From NCBI RefSeq assembly GCF_964023145.1, contig NZ_CAXIED010000001.1:806001-870000 (forward strand): a DNA stretch of 64,000 nt, in the 5' to 3' direction. Every line of letters begins with the position of its first letter. The stretch's first letter is position 1. This DNA is from Chlamydia sp. BM-2023 (GTDB lineage Bacteria; Chlamydiota; Chlamydiia; Chlamydiales; Chlamydiaceae). The notes under the pieces are model-generated. The model had not been told where the DNA came from and did not search any database. It was given only the letters and a program-made list of their open reading frames with translations. Below, piece after piece: positions 54,963 through 64,000 of the stretch. The position numbers and the translations under genes are program-made.

Positions 54963-56108
54963 TTACGCAGGAGGTAATTTCTTTCTCCTTGGTGTGATTT
55001 TTAGTTTTCCTACGCTACGTTCTGAGCAGGTGATAATTTCGATATCGAAATTTTCGTGATGAATTTTCATTCCTTTTTTAGGAACGGCACCCACTTTATG
55101 AAACACGTGGCCTCCTAGGGTGTCGTAGCTATTTTCATGATGGATTTTTAGATTGAAGTACTCTTCGGCATCTGAGATGTTCATTCGACCATCTACAATC
55201 CATGAATTTCCTACTTTTTTGTAGGGAAGGTCTTCTTGAACATCGTATTCATCAGAGATCTCTCCGAAGATTTCTTCGATGATATCTTCCATACTGACGA
55301 TTCCCTCTGTGATTCCATATTCATTTACTACAATGGCGAGATGGCGATGTTTTTGGCGGAAGTCTTGAAGTAATGAGGAGGCTTTTTTAATTTCTGGGGT
55401 GTATAAGGGAGGTTTTGCTACTGAAGAAACAGGAAGAGAAAAATTTGCGGATGAGGGGTCCATAGTGAGTAGATCTTTAACTAGAAGGACTCCGGTGATG
55501 TTATCGATATTTTTTTTGTACAGGGGAATACGGCTATAGCCTTCTTCTATAATAGCGGGGAAGGCATTGCGAATAGGAGTATCTTCTTGAAGAGCAAAAA
55601 TATCTACCTTAGGGATCATGATTTCCCTGATTATGAGCTTATCGAAGGATGACACAGCTTCTGATAATTGATTTTCCATTTCGGAACTGTTGATTTTGGG
55701 ATCATGATTTTTTTTCTCAACGGTTCTTTGAAGAGGGAAAAAGAATGCTTGAAACAGTGAGGATGCTGAGCATAGTGAGGAATGAATTCGTTTATGTAGG
55801 GAGATGCAGTGGGGTAGAAATCCGTAAACGAGGGGTGCTGCTAGTATATAGACTGTCCAAAAGAGTAAGGAGAGGCTGTGTGTTTTAAATGAGTATTGAG
55901 AATAGATGGCAGTGCCAAGAATCCCATAGAAGCAGAGCAAAACAGCGGCTAGGAGTGCTGGGGTGTTTGATCGGCAGGCTTGTTTATGGGTAGTTTCATT
56001 ATCTTCGTTATCTTTACGAGCTTTGCATAATTCATTATGAGGTTCTTCAGAAAGGGCTGTGGAAAATAAGAGAACAAGAATAAAAATTGCTAATAGGAAA
56101 TTCAGCAT
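54963..56108 (-). CDS. CBS-domain membrane protein (CNNM/HlyC-CorC family)
   Basis: A 381-residue protein. It opens with a hydrophobic segment (MLNFLLAIFILVLLFSTALS), has two more helices near 50-100 (ALLAAVLLCFYGILGTAIYS, LFWTVYILAAPLVYGFL), then a CBS pair near 160-285 (IREIMIPKVDIFAL, RIPLYKKNIDNITGVLLVKDLL, VVNEYGITEGIVSMEDIIEEIFGEI) and a CorC/HlyC C-terminal domain. Homologues are Mg2+/Co2+ efflux-related. The N-terminal membrane domain is shorter than full CNNM. ybeY lies directly upstream with a 1-base gap. Confidence 0.88.
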   Translation of the reverse strand: MLNFLLAIFILVLLFSTALSEEPHNELCKARKDNEDNETTHKQACRSNTPALLAAVLLCFYGILGTAIYSQYSFKTHSLSLLFWTVYILAAPLVYGFLPHCISLHKRIHSSLCSASSLFQAFFFPLQRTVEKKNHDPKINSSEMENQLSEAVSSFDKLIIREIMIPKVDIFALQEDTPIRNAFPAIIEEGYSRIPLYKKNIDNITGVLLVKDLLTMDPSSANFSLPVSSVAKPPLYTPEIKKASSLLQDFRQKHRHLAIVVNEYGITEGIVSMEDIIEEIFGEISDEYDVQEDLPYKKVGNSWIVDGRMNISDAEEYFNLKIHHENSYDTLGGHVFHKVGAVPKKGMKIHHENFDIEIITCSERSVGKLKITPRRKKLPPA

Positions 56109-56109
56109 C

Positions 56110-56586
56110 TTAATTTGTCAAAAGAGCGTGTTTTTCTCTTAACATACATAGCGCTTGATTTTCTTTAACTCTCATTTTTTTTCTTTCTTGAGAGGTTAAA
56201 TCATCATATCCGAGCATGTGTAGGAGAGAGTGAACAATATAACGAGAAATTTCTTCATATAGAACTTCTCTGTCGCTGGCGCGATCTTTTAAGAAACGGA
56301 CTGCCGCCTGAGGGCTGATAAAAGCTTCCCCTAAAATATGAGGTGTAGAACTTGCTTCTGGCGAATCTATAGGTAGGGTGATGGCATCCGTAAGCGAGGG
56401 ATCAGAAAAAACTTCATTATGAAGATGGGCGAGAGCCTCATCTTCTAGAAAGTAGATATATACTTGATCCGTATTGATTTCCCAAAATTGCAAGCAACAG
56501 AGAACCAACTTTTTTACTGATTGCGCCTGAATAGGAACAGACTTTTGCTTATTAGAAACACAAACTTTTGTTGAAACTTTCTTCAA
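56110..56586 (-). CDS. ybeY: Endoribonuclease YbeY with altered metal site
   Basis: A 158-residue protein with the UPF0054 pattern: YIYFLEDEALAHLHNEVF early, TLPIDSPEA in the middle and the metal site HSLLHMLGYDDL near residue 131. The usual third ligand is His in GYDH; here it is Asp, giving H-x3-H-x5-D. YbeY acts in 16S rRNA maturation and quality control. No ATG exists in the open frame, so TTG 56586 is the most likely start; no ribosome-binding site was recognised. Confidence 0.85.
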   Translation of the reverse strand: MKKVSTKVCVSNKQKSVPIQAQSVKKLVLCCLQFWEINTDQVYIYFLEDEALAHLHNEVFSDPSLTDAITLPIDSPEASSTPHILGEAFISPQAAVRFLKDRASDREVLYEEISRYIVHSLLHMLGYDDLTSQERKKMRVKENQALCMLREKHALLTN

Positions 56587-56618
56587 GATAAATCAGCACA
56601 GTACAGAAAGGATAAAGT

Positions 56619-56780
56619 TTACTTTACAATAGGGGTTTTAGGAAGACCTGTAACCTTCTTCGCCGTCTCATCATTCCAACGGCCTAGTTTACGTAAGACT
56701 TCTACTCTTTCGAAACGTTTAAGAACATTTCTTTTAGTATCTCCTTTAATGGATTTACCGTAACTACGATGTCGAGACAT
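56619..56780 (-). CDS. Chlamydia/Verrucomicrobia-type small basic protein
   Basis: A 53-residue, highly basic protein beginning MSRHRSYGKSIKGDTKRNVL and ending KKVTGLPKTPIVK. It fits the family of tiny ribosome-associated basic proteins conserved in Chlamydiae and Verrucomicrobia. The second small basic gene lies 16 bases upstream, and ybeY follows 32 bases downstream. Confidence 0.8.
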   Translation of the reverse strand: MSRHRSYGKSIKGDTKRNVLKRFERVEVLRKLGRWNDETAKKVTGLPKTPIVK

Positions 56781-56796
56781 AATTTTACTCTAGTAA

Positions 56797-56958
56797 CTAA
56801 CTAATTTGTGGAATAAAAACACTTGCGCTGTCTGTTGTGTTTTTATGTGTTCTGTAAGCAATTCTCGGAGCAGGTTTTGGATGAACAATAGCATAAACAG
56901 GCTTACGCTTTTTTGGACTTACCGCTCTTCGACGAGCTTGTTTACTCATGCGTGTCAT
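56797..56958 (-). CDS. Tiny basic conserved protein
   Basis: 53 residues, MTRMSKQARRRAVSPKKRKP at the start, then IVHPKPAPRIAYRTHK and a neutral tail. The basic N-terminus suggests nucleic-acid or ribosome contact. A second ATG at 56949 (MSKQARRR) is an alternative start. Its place next to another tiny basic gene matches two small annotated genes upstream of ybeY in C. trachomatis. Function is unknown. Confidence 0.7.
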   Translation of the reverse strand: MTRMSKQARRRAVSPKKRKPVYAIVHPKPAPRIAYRTHKNTTDSASVFIPQIS

Positions 56959-57073
56959 AAGATAACTCGATATTTAACTTTTTAATTCTCCAAAGTGATC
57001 GAGAGAAGATTGGAGATGTATAACAAGGGAAAGAATACTTAAAGGAGCGTTTTTTTTCAATAGGGGGACCTAT

Positions 57074-57739
57074 TTATCCCTGAGGATTTTGACTTAATGC
57101 TTCGGTAATGGGAGAACATCCTGTATTTGATCCTGTAGTAAGAACCCCGCAAGAAATAATATATTTGAATGCGTCTTCGATTTTCATATCTAAAAAAGTA
57201 ATATCAGATTTTTTAAATAGAGTGAGAAATCCTGAGGTTGGGTTTGGAGTTGTTGGTATAAATACGGTGATCATAGGGTCTTCGGGATCATCGGAGCAGA
57301 TCTGTGGAGCATCACCGGCGACTAGTCCTATGCAGCGTGTTTTTTCGTTAGGGAAAGGGACCATAACAACTTGTTTGAAGGAGCCAGATTGTGATCCAAA
57401 GATGGTAGTCATGACTTGTTGAGCAGCTTTGTAGACTGTTTTTATGATGGGAATGCGATGGAGTACTTTATCATAAATAGATAGTAAGGACTTGAAGATC
57501 ATCAATCGTGCGAGGAACCCTAGTAATACAGTGGCAAAGAACAGTCCAAAGAGTAGGATAATTTGTAAAACAAATTTTAGTAAGGCTTTGTGTTTCGAGT
57601 AGAAACTAATACGTTCGAAAAATCCTGAGACGAGTCCAACAAAAGGCTGGGTAAGGAAGTTCATTATCATACCGACGATAGCGAGGGTAATTGCTAGGGG
57701 CAGAAGGATAATTAGGCCTGTAATAAAATGTTTTTTCAT
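57074..57739 (-). CDS. DUF502 family membrane protein
   Basis: A 221-residue protein with two N-terminal helices (ITGLIILLPLAITLAIVGMI, FVLQIILLFGLFFATVLLGF). The soluble DUF502 part follows: LHRIPIIKTVYKAAQQVM, FKQVVMVPFPNEKTRCIGLV and VFIPTTPNPTSGFL. These proteins are widespread in bacteria and plants with no settled function. It stands upstream of the tiny basic genes on the same strand. Confidence 0.9.
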   Translation of the reverse strand: MKKHFITGLIILLPLAITLAIVGMIMNFLTQPFVGLVSGFFERISFYSKHKALLKFVLQIILLFGLFFATVLLGFLARLMIFKSLLSIYDKVLHRIPIIKTVYKAAQQVMTTIFGSQSGSFKQVVMVPFPNEKTRCIGLVAGDAPQICSDDPEDPMITVFIPTTPNPTSGFLTLFKKSDITFLDMKIEDAFKYIISCGVLTTGSNTGCSPITEALSQNPQG

Positions 57740-57955
57740 AAATCGCTGTTTGTTGAGTTTGAAAATTTCTAAGAGTTCTTTTGCATAGGGTATATACCTA
57801 TTCTATTTTCTTGTATCAACTCCTCTTTATGAATTACGGCAGATTCAAAGTTTTTTAATTGATATGCAGACTAACTTCTTAGGGCTACCTAAACACTGTT
57901 AGATTTTTCATTATTTTAGTCTTTAGAGTTGTGATATTCCTTGTTTTAACTTTTT

Positions 57956-58576
57956 TTAGCAATTTGCAAAGCTTTTTTCTGGGATGTCCTGGGGATTTTC
58001 TATGCTTTTTTTTGTGTTTAAAACGAATCTCCAAGGGAGATCGCGATATTCTTTTGCGTAATCGATGCCTATGCGAGGTGTTTCCGTTATTTCTCCTGAA
58101 ATTTTCTCTTTACTTATGTGGAGATTTGGGGAAGTAAGAGAGTGCATGTTGTGTTCTATGGAGAGGTTTAGCGCTTGGCAGATTTTTCCTGGTCCGTTAG
58201 TAAGAAGGGATTTAGGTTTGTTGTGCCACTGTCTTCTTTGGATCATAATATTTTCTCCTTTGTGGGGGAGAATGGCGCGTATAAGCACAGCGTGGGGGAG
58301 ATTTTGGCTTCCTGTTACAACATTGAATAGGAAGTGCATTCCATAACAACGATAGATATATGCAACGCCGCCGCGGCAATACATAGCTGCGTTTCTTGTC
58401 GTTTTTCTGTAATTGTAAGCGTGGCAAGCTTTATCATCGGGGCCGCGATAGGCTTCGGTTTCGATGATAAATCCTGCAGTAGTTTCTCCTTCTATTTTTG
58501 TAACGAGAAGATGACCGAGTAGTCCTTTTGCTAAGGAAAGAACGTCATCGTTAAGGAAGAAACTTTCTGGAAGCAT
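57956..58576 (-). CDS. 3-methyladenine DNA glycosylase (AAG/MPG family)
   Basis: A 206-residue base-excision repair enzyme. The catalytic Glu lies in [21 protein letters not shown]. Other family blocks are [29 protein letters not shown] and [15 protein letters not shown], and the C-terminal [20 protein letters not shown] completes the fold. It removes alkylated bases. It overlaps the rnr stop codon by 1 base and is likely co-transcribed with it. The 216-base gap to the DUF502 gene shows nothing. Confidence 0.94.
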   Translation of the reverse strand: MLPESFFLNDDVLSLAKGLLGHLLVTKIEGETTAGFIIETEAYRGPDDKACHAYNYRKTTRNAAMYCRGGVAYIYRCYGMHFLFNVVTGSQNLPHAVLIRAILPHKGENIMIQRRQWHNKPKSLLTNGPGKICQALNLSIEHNMHSLTSPNLHISKEKISGEITETPRIGIDYAKEYRDLPWRFVLNTKKSIENPQDIPEKSFANC

Positions 58577-60597
58577 TATTCTGTTGTCCTTTTTCTTCTG
58601 CTTCTATGTTTTTTTTCTGTTGTGGGTTGTGTTTGTTTAGTTTTTGTTGCCAAGGCCCAGTTGATGGTTTGTGTCAGAAGATCTACTTCTGAGAGCCTAA
58701 CATCTATTTTTGCTCCTGGGCGGATTTTGCTTGGCAGCTCTTCAGGGGATGTTTTCTTTTTTATAGCGTATTCTTTGGGTAGTTGCGCTGCAGAGATGAA
58801 CCCTTCCTGACAAAACTCGGGAACTGTGAATGAGATTCCCTCGGGGTTTGTTGTAATGATGAAGGCCTTGTATGTTGTGTCTGGTTGTTCTTTGAGAAAC
58901 TTATTTAAGAATCTGGTTTTTTTTATTGTTTCGAAGGCGAATTCTGCTTTTGCTGCTATACGTTCTTGAGTTGAGCATGCTCTTACAATATGTTCCAAGC
59001 GTGTTTCTTCTATGGACATGGGGTGGAAGAGTAGCCTGTGAACAACAAGGTCGATGTATCTACGAATCGGACTTGTAAAGTGTGTATAGAAGTCGAGTTT
59101 TAATCCGTAATGACCTTTATTTTCCGTAGAGTAGGAAGCTGTTTTCATACTACGGACAAATTGAGAATGGAGTATTGACTCTAGTGGATGTCCTGCTGAG
59201 CTTTCCTGTAGGAGATATTGGTAATCGGGTTCTTGCGTTGGGGTCATGACAATATCAAACCCCATAGCTTTTGCCATTTCTTGGAAGGAGAGTAGGTTCT
59301 CGTCGTTAGGAGATTCGTGGATTCTGAACGGTAGAGTTACCCCCTGATGAGAGATATGGTAGGCAATAACTTCGTTAGCTTTCAGCATGAACTCTTCGAT
59401 GAGTTTATGAGAAAGAGTTTGTCTGGTTTCTATAAGTGCGACGGGTTCTTGGAGGTTATCTAGAGACATAGTAAAAGATGGAAGAACTAGACGTATGCAC
59501 CCACGTTGTTCTCTGAGATCTGCGAATTTTTTACTTAGTTCTGTCATCTCATGGAGTGTTTTTGATATGGGATGCGCTTGTTTTTTCTCTATGATGTCGT
59601 CGACTTCATCGTAGGTCATACGATATTTACTACGTATGACACTACGAAATACTTCGTAATCAGAAAGGTGTCCTGATTTTGTAAATGTCATAAATACTGA
59701 AACTGCGAGTCTATCTACGTTAGGTTTTAAGCTGCAGAGGTTGTCAGAAAGTGCTGAAGGTAGCATAGGTACAACTTTCCCTGGGAAGTAGATAGAGTTG
59801 CATCTTTTACTTGCTTCCTGATCTAGAGCAGAGTGAGGTGTGACGTAGTGGGACACATCTGCGATGTGTACTCCGAGAATGTAGTTATCATTATTATCAT
59901 AGGTAAGGGATACGGCATCATCGAAATCTTTAGCTGTTACCGAATCGATAGTAAAGCATAGGAGATCGCGAAGATCTTTTCGTGATCTTAAGGCTTGGCT
60001 AATATGTTTTTGTGAGAAGTGGGTAGTTTCTTCAACTACGGCTTCTGGGAAATCTTCTTCGATAGCGTATTCAGCTTTTATACAGGGGAAATCGGATTTA
60101 GCATTAGAAATATTCCCGATAAATTCGATCATTTCTAATGGAGGGGGTTCTTTTGATGCGGGTTTTTCTTTCCATTCTGGTGTGCTGAGCAGTAGGCGAT
60201 CTCCGATTTTATAGGAGCGCTTAGGCATAAGTTGAGCTTTTACTGGAACATCGGGACCTAGGGCATTTACACAAACAAGAGCAAGCTCGGCGTCAATTAA
60301 TGAGGTGATTGTTCCTACAAGAACGGTTTTTCCTCTTGATACTACCTGATGAATAACTCCTTTTCTTTTTTCTCCTTCTTTGGAGTGGGGGAAAAGGGAG
60401 ACAACAACGTGATCTCCATCCAGCGCTCCTTTAAGATCTCTCGCGGGAATAAAGATATCAAAAGGGTATTCTTCTGGGTGATCTGGGGAAACAAATCCGA
60501 AGCCTTTTTTTGCGTGAACAAACAGAATTCCTGGAATTAAAATTTGTTTAGAGCTTTTTCTAAAGACCTTGTACTTTCTTTTTTTTGTTCGTTTCAC
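58576..60597 (-). CDS. rnr: Ribonuclease R
   Basis: A 673-residue 3'-5' exoribonuclease: cold-shock-like N-terminal domain ([20 protein letters not shown]), RNB catalytic domain with acidic ligands in [17 protein letters not shown] and the active-site region [17 protein letters not shown], and a C-terminal S1-type domain ending in a basic tail ([12 protein letters not shown]). The start is GTG 60597 with GGAG nine bases before it; an ATG upstream is out of frame. It lies downstream of dnaK beyond a terminator. Confidence 0.95.
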   Translation of the reverse strand: MKRTKKRKYKVFRKSSKQILIPGILFVHAKKGFGFVSPDHPEEYPFDIFIPARDLKGALDGDHVVVSLFPHSKEGEKRKGVIHQVVSRGKTVLVGTITSLIDAELALVCVNALGPDVPVKAQLMPKRSYKIGDRLLLSTPEWKEKPASKEPPPLEMIEFIGNISNAKSDFPCIKAEYAIEEDFPEAVVEETTHFSQKHISQALRSRKDLRDLLCFTIDSVTAKDFDDAVSLTYDNNDNYILGVHIADVSHYVTPHSALDQEASKRCNSIYFPGKVVPMLPSALSDNLCSLKPNVDRLAVSVFMTFTKSGHLSDYEVFRSVIRSKYRMTYDEVDDIIEKKQAHPISKTLHEMTELSKKFADLREQRGCIRLVLPSFTMSLDNLQEPVALIETRQTLSHKLIEEFMLKANEVIAYHISHQGVTLPFRIHESPNDENLLSFQEMAKAMGFDIVMTPTQEPDYQYLLQESSAGHPLESILHSQFVRSMKTASYSTENKGHYGLKLDFYTHFTSPIRRYIDLVVHRLLFHPMSIEETRLEHIVRACSTQERIAAKAEFAFETIKKTRFLNKFLKEQPDTTYKAFIITTNPEGISFTVPEFCQEGFISAAQLPKEYAIKKKTSPEELPSKIRPGAKIDVRLSEVDLLTQTINWALATKTKQTQPTTEKKHRSRRKRTTE

Positions 60598-60690
60598 AAA
60601 CTTTGCTCCATGGCTGGAATAATAATTTTCATGGGTTTAATTCATCTTTTTTGGATGTTTTTAATGCAAAGGTGTTTTTATGGATAGAGT

Positions 60691-60731
60691 TAAAAGAAAA
60701 ATTCCCTATCTCTCACTGAGAAATAGGGAAT
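60691..60731 (-). terminator. Terminator after dnaK
   Basis: ATTCCCTAT (60701-60709) and ATAGGGAAT (60723-60731) form the outer stem, with CTC/GAG pairs inside. On the minus strand it runs into TTTTTCTTTT. It ends the hrcA-grpE-dnaK message 23 bases after the dnaK stop. Confidence 0.9.
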
Positions 60732-60753
60732 ATAAAATAGAGTTTTTATGATA

Positions 60754-62742
60754 TTAATCGTTAGGTTTATCTACGATTTCAACATCAGCATCTTCAATTT
60801 TTTCGTTGCTTGAAGATGAAGAACTTCCTGAAGGAGGTTTGGTACTAAAGCTATGTTTTTTCAAATCTTCAGTATTAATATTTGGTCCTCCCTGAGCATT
60901 TGCTGCCGAAGCCGCCGCAGAAGATGCGGATTGAGACTGCATAGCTTCGCCGATTTTTTGCATATGACGGCTGAGCTCGTCAGAGGCTTCTTTAATTTTT
61001 TCTACAGGGGCATCTTCTTTCAAAGCTGTACGGACGTTTTCGATACGTTCGTTAATTTCTTTGGTTAAAGATTCAGGAATATTGTCTTTATAATCTGTTA
61101 GGGCTTTTTCAGCTCTGAAGACTGTACTGTCAGCTTCATTTTTTACATCGGAAGCTTCGCGTCGTTTTTTATCTTCTTCTTTATTAGCTTCAGCATCACG
61201 GATCATTCGTTGAATTTCATCTTCTTTTAATCCTGAGCTTGCTTCGATACGAATTTTTTGTTCACGTCCACTAGCGGCATCTTTTGCAGATACGTGTAGA
61301 ATACCGTTAGCATCGATATCAAAGGCTACTTCGATTTGAGGATGTCCTCGAGGTGCTGGAGGAATATCGGTGAGGTCAAATCTTCCGATTTCTTTGTTAT
61401 CTTTTGCCATAGGGCGCTCACCCTGTAAGACAACAATTGTTACCGCAGGTTGGTTATCTGCAGCTGTTGAAAAGATTTGTTTTTTCTGCGTAGGGATTGT
61501 TGTGTTTCTCTCTACGAGTGGGGTCATCACTCCTCCGAGGGTCTCAATACCTAAGGATAGAGGAATAACGTCGAGAAGTAATACGTCCTTAACTTCCCCG
61601 CCAAGAACTCCACCTTGAATAGCGGCTCCAATAGCAACGACTTCATCGGGGTTAACACCTTTGTTTGGCTCTCTACCGAAAATAGATTTTACGATGTCTT
61701 GAACAGCGGGCATTCTGGACATACCACCGACGAGCAGTACATCATCGATATCGCTTGCGGAAAGTTTAGCGTCTGCTAAAGCTTTAATGCATGGAGATTT
61801 TGTACGTTCGATTAGATTAGAAGCGAGTTTTTCGAATTGTGCACGTGTTAGCGTTAAAGCTAAGTGTTTAGGCCCGCTAGCATCCATAGTGATGAATGGC
61901 TGGTTAATTTCTGTAGTTGACATTCCTGAAAGCTCGATTTTAGCTTTTTCAGCGGCATCTTTAAGCCTTTGAAGAGCCATATTATCTTTGCTGAGGTCTA
62001 TGCCTTCTTGTTTTTGGAACTCTTCGATCATCCATTTGATGATTACTTCATCGAAGTCGTCTCCTCCTAGGTGAGTATCTCCGTTTGTAGAGAGCACTTC
62101 AAAAACGCCATCACCGATTTCTAAGATGGAGATATCGAAAGTTCCTCCTCCGAGGTCGAAGACAGCGATTTTTTTATCACCTGCTTTATCGATTCCGTAA
62201 GCAAGAGCTGCTGCTGTTGGTTCAGGAATGATACGTTTTACGTCTAATCCTGCGATACGTCCGGCATCTTTTGTGGAAGCTCTTTGAGAATCGTTGAAGT
62301 AAGCAGGAACGGTAATCACAGCTTCTGTTACGGGCTCTCCGAGATAAGCCTCTGCGGTTTCTTTCATTTTTATAAGCACTTGAGCGCCGATTTCTTCAGG
62401 GGTGTAGTGTTTTCCATCTACTTCGAAAACAGCGTCGCCTTGTGATCCTGCAGCTACCTTGTAGGGCACTGTTTTAATTTCAGACTCTACTTCGGAATAT
62501 TTTCTTCCTATGAAACGTTTTGTGGACGCCAGAGTCTTATCAGGATTTGTAACCGCCTGTCTTTTTGCAGGAATTCCTACTAATTTTTCTTGTCCTTTGA
62601 ATGCAACGATAGAAGGGGTTGTGCGTGTTCCTTCTGAAGAAGTAATGACTTTAGCTTGTCCTCCTTCCATGACAGATACGCAAGAGTTTGTTGTCCCTAA
62701 GTCTATACCGATAATTTTACTAGATTTTTTTTGTTCGCTCAT
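60754..62742 (-). CDS. dnaK: Chaperone DnaK (Hsp70)
   Basis: A 662-residue Hsp70. ATPase signatures are [31 protein letters not shown] and [17 protein letters not shown]. The substrate-binding domain follows ([18 protein letters not shown]), then a helical lid and a Gly/Ala/Ser-rich tail ending [12 protein letters not shown]. It works with GrpE, whose gene is 30 bases upstream, and DnaJ, not in the window. Confidence 0.99.
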   Translation of the reverse strand: MSEQKKSSKIIGIDLGTTNSCVSVMEGGQAKVITSSEGTRTTPSIVAFKGQEKLVGIPAKRQAVTNPDKTLASTKRFIGRKYSEVESEIKTVPYKVAAGSQGDAVFEVDGKHYTPEEIGAQVLIKMKETAEAYLGEPVTEAVITVPAYFNDSQRASTKDAGRIAGLDVKRIIPEPTAAALAYGIDKAGDKKIAVFDLGGGTFDISILEIGDGVFEVLSTNGDTHLGGDDFDEVIIKWMIEEFQKQEGIDLSKDNMALQRLKDAAEKAKIELSGMSTTEINQPFITMDASGPKHLALTLTRAQFEKLASNLIERTKSPCIKALADAKLSASDIDDVLLVGGMSRMPAVQDIVKSIFGREPNKGVNPDEVVAIGAAIQGGVLGGEVKDVLLLDVIPLSLGIETLGGVMTPLVERNTTIPTQKKQIFSTAADNQPAVTIVVLQGERPMAKDNKEIGRFDLTDIPPAPRGHPQIEVAFDIDANGILHVSAKDAASGREQKIRIEASSGLKEDEIQRMIRDAEANKEEDKKRREASDVKNEADSTVFRAEKALTDYKDNIPESLTKEINERIENVRTALKEDAPVEKIKEASDELSRHMQKIGEAMQSQSASSAAASAANAQGGPNINTEDLKKHSFSTKPPSGSSSSSSNEKIEDADVEIVDKPND

Positions 62743-62772
62743 GATTAGTACCTAATCTCTAGGGGTTTAATT

Positions 62773-63333
62773 TTACTTTTCTACTTCTTTCCCTTGGGAT
62801 GAGGGAGATTTTGCTACTTTGACTTTTGCCACGCGGATTGGGCGTTCGCCAATTTTATATCCTTTCGCAAATTCTTCCACGATAGTTCCTTCGGGGATTG
62901 TTGATGTTTCTTCTGTTTCTACTGCTTCGTGTAAAAATGGATTAAATTTCTGTCCTACTGAGGAGTACTCAACAATACCCTTCTCTTCGAAAACTTGTTT
63001 AAATTGCTGTAGGATCATATTGAATCCTAGTGCCCAATTTTTTACTTCGTCTGACATTTGTGATGCAAATTCTAAAGCTTTTTCCATGCTTTCAATAGGA
63101 ACTAAGAAGTCTAACAAGGCATTTTCAACAGCGTACTGCATCATTTCTTGACGTTCTTTTTGCATACGCTTACGGGAATTTTCTGATTCCGCAAGGACCA
63201 TTAAGTATTTATCGTTTTTTTCTTTTAGCTCAGCCTTTAGTGTCGCTATTTCTTGTTGGAGGTCTTGAATCTCATTTTCGGTTGAGGGAGTTGATGGATT
63301 TTGCTCCTCATTGTCGTTTGAGCTGTCTGTCAT
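62773..63333 (-). CDS. grpE: Nucleotide exchange factor GrpE
   Basis: A 186-residue GrpE: acidic N-terminus, long coiled coil ([20 protein letters not shown]), family block [19 protein letters not shown], and the beta domain with [11 protein letters not shown] and [17 protein letters not shown]. Its ATG overlaps the hrcA stop (TGA shares two bases), showing translational coupling in hrcA-grpE-dnaK. Confidence 0.97.
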   Translation of the reverse strand: MTDSSNDNEEQNPSTPSTENEIQDLQQEIATLKAELKEKNDKYLMVLAESENSRKRMQKERQEMMQYAVENALLDFLVPIESMEKALEFASQMSDEVKNWALGFNMILQQFKQVFEEKGIVEYSSVGQKFNPFLHEAVETEETSTIPEGTIVEEFAKGYKIGERPIRVAKVKVAKSPSSQGKEVEK

Positions 63334-64000
63334 GCCGTCTCCTTAGGGGGTAACAATTTTATAGAAGAGTATCTTGCCAATAGCGTGGGTTCATTAGAGA
63401 GTTTGGGATCGGAGGGACAAGGTCTTCTGAAGGATAATTTAAATTTATAAAAGCTTTGCGTTAGACTTGCTTTAATCTTGTCTGCAAATACTGTTAGGGT
63501 TTTATAAATCTCTTTGTAAGGGAGATTTATAGGACCGAGCACGCCAAAGGCTCCTAGTGGCGTGCGATTCATGTAATAAGGAGTAGTGATGACTGTACAT
63601 TGGGGATTAGGGGTTCCGAAAATGTCAGCAAGTTCGTTTCCTATGAATGCTGTAGGTCGATCTCTGTGCATGCCGATATCGAGTAGTTTGCACATATGAC
63701 GACGGTTTTCAAAAAATGACAATCCCAAGGCGAGCATATCCGGCTCTTTAAAAGACTCGTATCTTAATAGCTTAGACAAGCCTGTTTGATACAAATCTTC
63801 CTCACTGAAGTTGCAATAACGTGTTAGGTAACGAACGACTACTTCGTTATATAGGGTCATTCCCAGGTCTTCTTCTTTTTTTGAGATAGCCTCTGTGGGA
63901 GGTTGTTTGCGAATATGATTTTGCAGGAACGTTTCAATACGCTTCAAGGAAGCGGGATTTGATGTTTCTGGCAACCATAGGGTGTCTGTAAATATCTGAC
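63330..64000 (-). CDS. hrcA: Heat-shock repressor HrcA, C-terminal part (cut by window edge)
   Basis: About 222 residues of an incomplete gene, open past the right edge. It contains the HrcA dimer and inserted domains: [47 protein letters not shown] and [18 protein letters not shown]. The TTG at 63974 is internal, since the reading frame continues to the edge with plausible residues (FTDTLWLPE). It ends in a basic tail as is usual for chlamydial HrcA. HrcA binds CIRCE sites; the operator would lie outside the window. Confidence 0.95.
   Translation of the reverse strand, partial: QIFTDTLWLPETSNPASLKRIETFLQNHIRKQPPTEAISKKEEDLGMTLYNEVVVRYLTRYCNFSEEDLYQTGLSKLLRYESFKEPDMLALGLSFFENRRHMCKLLDIGMHRDRPTAFIGNELADIFGTPNPQCTVITTPYYMNRTPLGAFGVLGPINLPYKEIYKTLTVFADKIKASLTQSFYKFKLSFRRPCPSDPKLSNEPTLLARYSSIKLLPPKETA

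Noticed and set aside
1..64000. tmRNA, signal-recognition RNA, rRNA, insertion sequences or integrase genes
   Set aside because: None of their hallmark sequences were seen; the only RNA genes supported are two tRNAs and RNase P RNA.

Overview
The window is chromosomal DNA of a Chlamydia species. Diagnostic loci are euo, the cysteine-rich envelope genes omcA-omcB-crpA, two polymorphic outer-membrane autotransporters (PmpA and PmpB types), several inclusion-membrane-like proteins with paired hydrophobic segments, the futalosine menaquinone genes, and the hrcA-grpE-dnaK set. Gene content resembles the psittaci/felis/caviae/abortus/pecorum side of the genus rather than C. trachomatis: a thiE-thiM pair is present and lineage-specific membrane proteins sit at segment junctions. 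The species is not determined. I see no insertion sequence, phage, plasmid gene or CRISPR array.

Layout. 1-6.2 kb: tail of an upstream gene (recJ by expected gene order), euo, gltX, a small antisense lipoprotein, then omcA-omcB and crpA. 6.2-15.6 kb: tsp and an Inc-like gene (minus strand), an exported degenerate PfkB-like protein, the str-type operon rpsL-rpsG-fusA-rpsJ, a CysJ-like reductase, ispF, and a repeat-bearing Inc-like gene. 15.7-20.3 kb: tRNA-Phe, rplU-rpmA-obgE, and a zinc/manganese ABC transporter (minus strand) whose permease gene overlaps obgE tail to tail; then tRNA-Ser. 20.4-22.1 kb: a diverged TPP riboswitch followed by thiE-thiM. 22.2-30.5 kb: pmpB and pmpA. 30.7-34.4 kb (minus strand): ytxH/ytxG-like pair, dagA, lspA, dksA-like, nrdR. 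34.6-41.6 kb (plus strand): ribE, two RNA methyltransferases, lpxK, gltT, a 2-oxoacid dehydrogenase E2, kdsD. 41.6-45.5 kb (minus strand): RNase P RNA, a coiled-coil zinc-ribbon protein, two Inc-like genes and hemD, with a possible decayed plus-strand gene between them. 45.8-49.8 kb (plus strand): glyA, clpP, dapF and a UPF0158 protein. 49.8-64 kb (minus strand): menG-mqnA-mqnE, a Cys-rich membrane protein, a DUF3604-like protein, rsbV, a CBS-domain membrane protein, ybeY, two tiny basic proteins, a DUF502 protein, a 3-methyladenine glycosylase, rnr, dnaK, grpE and the 3' part of hrcA.

How it fits together. Much of the window is housekeeping (translation, protein quality control, menaquinone, isoprenoid, heme, lipid A and meso-DAP synthesis) mixed with developmental and host-interface genes. 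The most informative non-coding element is the region before thiE. A TPP-aptamer-like sequence there is followed by three short segments that can pair in two mutually exclusive ways and so hide or expose the thiE ribosome-binding site. Other notable points are proteins that keep their family fold but lose key residues (PfkB-like, DksA-like, DUF3604/PHP-like, YbeY).
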